Part shown: one piece after another, positions 63,032 through 64,000 of the stretch | How the letters are laid out: every line of letters starts with the position of its first letter | How positions within the stretch are numbered: the stretch's first letter is position 1 | Assembly: GCF_014651895.1 (NCBI RefSeq) | Contig: NZ_BMXT01000004.1 | Coordinates: 92,066-156,065, forward strand | Source of the DNA: Rhodanobacter panaciterrae | GTDB lineage: Bacteria > Pseudomonadota > Gammaproteobacteria > Xanthomonadales > Rhodanobacteraceae | Direction of reading: 5' to 3' | Length of the DNA stretch: 64,000 nt | Made by a program: the position numbers and the translations under genes | The notes under the pieces: model-generated | The model's input: only the letters and a program-made list of their open reading frames with translations | Databases searched by the model: none | What the model was told of the DNA's origin: nothing

Positions 63032-63072
63032 AAGGCGTCACGCCCAGACTCCTGTTCGATTTGGTATTGCAT
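62989..63072 (-). CDS. 27-residue ORF of a micro-cassette, reading into attC
   Basis: ATG 63072 has AAGGAG seven bases upstream (63080-63085 on the reverse strand). The frame encodes 27 residues, MQYQIEQESGRDAFGNQSFE..., and its last 14 codons run through the attC d site to a TAG in its L' arm. The cassette between sites c and d is only about 110 bases, so it has room for nothing else. The product is either a real mini-protein, a truncated gene, or chance; the good ribosome-binding site favours translation. Confidence 0.5.
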   Translation of the reverse strand: MQYQIEQESGRDAFGNQSFEAGGFAAA

Positions 63073-63088
63073 GAGCCGGCTCCTTGAG

Positions 63089-63148
63089 GCCTAACGCCAG
63101 AATTAAGCCGAACCGCGAAGCGGCTTCGGCTTGAATGAATTGTTAGTC
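63089..63148 (-). mobile_element. attC site c
   Basis: Reverse-strand reading: R'' GACTAAC (63148-63142), AATTCATTCAAGCCGAAGCC, then the complementary arm GGTTCGGCTTAATTCTGGC and R' GTTAGGC (63095-63089); 60 bases with both cores intact. This is a textbook Xanthomonas-type attC. The TAA stop of the MazG-like gene lies within R''. Confidence 0.92.
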
Positions 63149-63484
63149 GGCACCCGCCGATTTGCCAAGTTCGTTGGACACATACTCAGATATCTCCTTA
63201 GTGTTCCTGACGAATTCGGCCTGCAGATCAATCCCGCACTTGTTCGCCAAGACGAGAACCGACCATAAGCAGTCCGATAACTCGTGACCTAGTTTGGCTT
63301 GAACATCATCGATTGTGCGGACGCCGGCGTGTGCTTGGACAAGTTTTGCCAGATCGCCAACGTCTCCCATGAAGCCGAGTGCGAGTTCTTGTGTGCTCCA
63401 GACGCGGCCGTACCTCTTCGCCTCGAGCTGCTCGTAGAGCTCGTTTAGCTGGAGGGCTGCCTTTTCAAGGTCGCTGAAGTTCAT
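63143..63484 (-). CDS. MazG-like nucleotide pyrophosphohydrolase-family protein, cassette gene
   Basis: A 113-residue all-helical protein of the MazG/phosphoribosyl-ATP pyrophosphatase-like group: LALGFMGDVGDLAKLVQAH matches the EExxE-containing first motif in place but with Gly-Asp-Val-Gly-Asp instead of two Glu pairs, and ELSDCLWSVLVLANKCGIDL matches the ExxD second motif. Metal binding may therefore be altered. MazG-like genes are frequent in integron cassettes. It is flanked by attC b upstream and c downstream. Confidence 0.8.
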   Translation of the reverse strand: MNFSDLEKAALQLNELYEQLEAKRYGRVWSTQELALGFMGDVGDLAKLVQAHAGVRTIDDVQAKLGHELSDCLWSVLVLANKCGIDLQAEFVRNTKEISEYVSNELGKSAGAD

Positions 63485-63492
63485 GTGTGCCG

Positions 63493-63549
63493 CCTAACGC
63501 TGGAGTTAAGCGGCGGCGAAGCCGTCCGCCTTGAACGAGTTGTTAGCCA
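63493..63549 (-). mobile_element. attC site b
   Basis: Reverse-strand reading: R'' GGCTAAC (63549-63543), AACTCGTTCAAGGCGGACGG, CTTCGCCGCCGCTTAACTCC, AGC and R' GTTAGGC (63499-63493); 57 bases, both cores intact and complementary. Its L' half equals that of the isolated site at 21447-21502. Confidence 0.92.
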
Positions 63550-63885
63550 TCATTGACCACCAGCCTGAGGGTTGATGTCAGCGCGGGAAGGTTGAGATGG
63601 GTCGTAGAACGTATAGTCAACGAACTGGCTCGGACCTTTGTATGGGCGTTTGGAAAGGAATGCGCGTGCGGCCGTCACATAGCTTGCCGGAATTGTTACT
63701 TGCACAGGGCCGGAACTGGAGCCCTTGACGTCTCTGACCTGGACGACTTGGAGAGAGCTTATTTTGCCAGCGGCGTCGACCGTCACCAGAAAAAACACCG
63801 AATAAAATTTAGTTGGAGTGGCGCACTGTGTCAGCGTAGGAACCGCCAAGAAAGCCGTAAGCAGAATTGCGAATATTCGCCGCAT
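63550..63885 (-). CDS. Secreted TonB-C-like protein, cassette gene
   Basis: A 111-residue exported protein: signal peptide MRRIFAILLTAFLAVPTLTQ followed by Cys21 (the lipobox is poor because of Gln at -1), then a domain resembling the TonB C-terminal/energy-transducer fold (FYSVFFLVTVDAAGKISSLQVVQ...). AGGGG lies upstream of ATG 63885. The stop is followed directly by attC b and the start lies 15 bases after attC a, so the cassette is complete. Confidence 0.75.
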   Translation of the reverse strand: MRRIFAILLTAFLAVPTLTQCATPTKFYSVFFLVTVDAAGKISSLQVVQVRDVKGSSSGPVQVTIPASYVTAARAFLSKRPYKGPSQFVDYTFYDPSQPSRADINPQAGGQ

Positions 63886-63899
63886 AACGAACCCCTGAT

Positions 63900-63956
63900 G
63901 GCTAACGCTTGAGTTAAGCGGCGGCGAAGCCGTCCGCCTTGAATGATTGAATGGAC
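63900..63956 (-). mobile_element. attC site a (partly degenerate)
   Basis: Reverse-strand reading: R' GTTAGCC (63906-63900) and the CCGCTTAACTCAAGC arm are intact, and the centre matches site b. The R'' end (about 63956-63950) reads GTCCATT instead of a YAAC core, so the left end is degraded. It belongs to a cassette whose gene lies at or beyond the window edge. Confidence 0.75.
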
Positions 63957-64000
63957 TCCTCCCGCGTCGCCACACGGCTTCGATGAGCCAGACAGGAGCG

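Overview
The window is high-GC chromosomal DNA from a gammaproteobacterium, most likely of the Xanthomonadales (Rhodanobacter/Dyella/Luteibacter-like or a relative). The call rests on family-typical arrangements: a fused aspartate kinase/diaminopimelate decarboxylase, the MurD2-MurL pair that makes D-glutamate in peptidoglycan by epimerisation, an hprK-rapZ-EIIA-HPr-EI regulatory PTS behind lpt-rpoN, sedolisin (S53) proteases, and Xanthomonas-type attC sites. No rRNA, tRNA, CRISPR array, transposase or integrase gene was seen.

Layout. 0.2-10.4 kb: one forward block for Kdo synthesis and LPS export (kdsD, kdsC, lptC, lptA, lptB), then rpoN, hpf, hprK, rapZ, an EIIA of the mannose class, ptsH and ptsI. 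These are tightly packed and partly overlapping; two gaps are bridged by mini-ORFs. 10.6-20.9 kb: a secreted protein with two homologous halves, a LysR regulator divergent from a YeiH-type exporter, an EF-hand protein, an orphan membrane protein lying between two copies of the tsaB 3' end, tsaB-creD, two small enzymes, a DinG/YoaA-type helicase, a peroxiredoxin-like protein and a MAPEG protein. 20.9-22.0 kb: an isolated gene cassette with an attC site, then a GFA-family gene. 22.0-36.9 kb: mostly reverse-strand housekeeping genes (TPR lipoprotein, PBP1b, epimerase, TPR membrane protein, relA, hrpA) and a forward GH17-GT2 glucan synthase. hrpA carries a REPIN inside its reading frame. 37.0-44.8 kb: tamA, tamB and an M13 metallopeptidase. 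44.8-52 kb (reverse): murD2, murL, lysAC and class I fumarase, with a second REPIN upstream of lysAC. 52.4-59.6 kb: sedolisin, PhzF-like isomerase, amino-acid permease, and a two-subunit molybdenum hydroxylase homologue that has lost key cofactor and catalytic residues.

59.6-64.0 kb (all reverse): a urea transporter, then small accessory genes that pass into an integron gene-cassette array. At least four attC sites, and two decayed ones, separate a secreted TonB-C-like protein, a MazG-like protein, a 27-residue mini-ORF, a DUF1801-like protein, a small membrane protein and a VOC protein. The array reads leftward, so the integrase and attI, if present, lie beyond base 64000.

Functionally, envelope biogenesis dominates: LPS export, TamAB, peptidoglycan precursors and PBP1b, and glucan synthesis. 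Nitrogen/carbon and stringent control (RpoN, PTS, RapZ, RelA) accompany it. The most unusual items are the altered IorA/IorB-like pair, the cassette array with its mini-cassette, the stray cassette at 20.9 kb, the duplicated tsaB end and the in-frame REPIN in hrpA.
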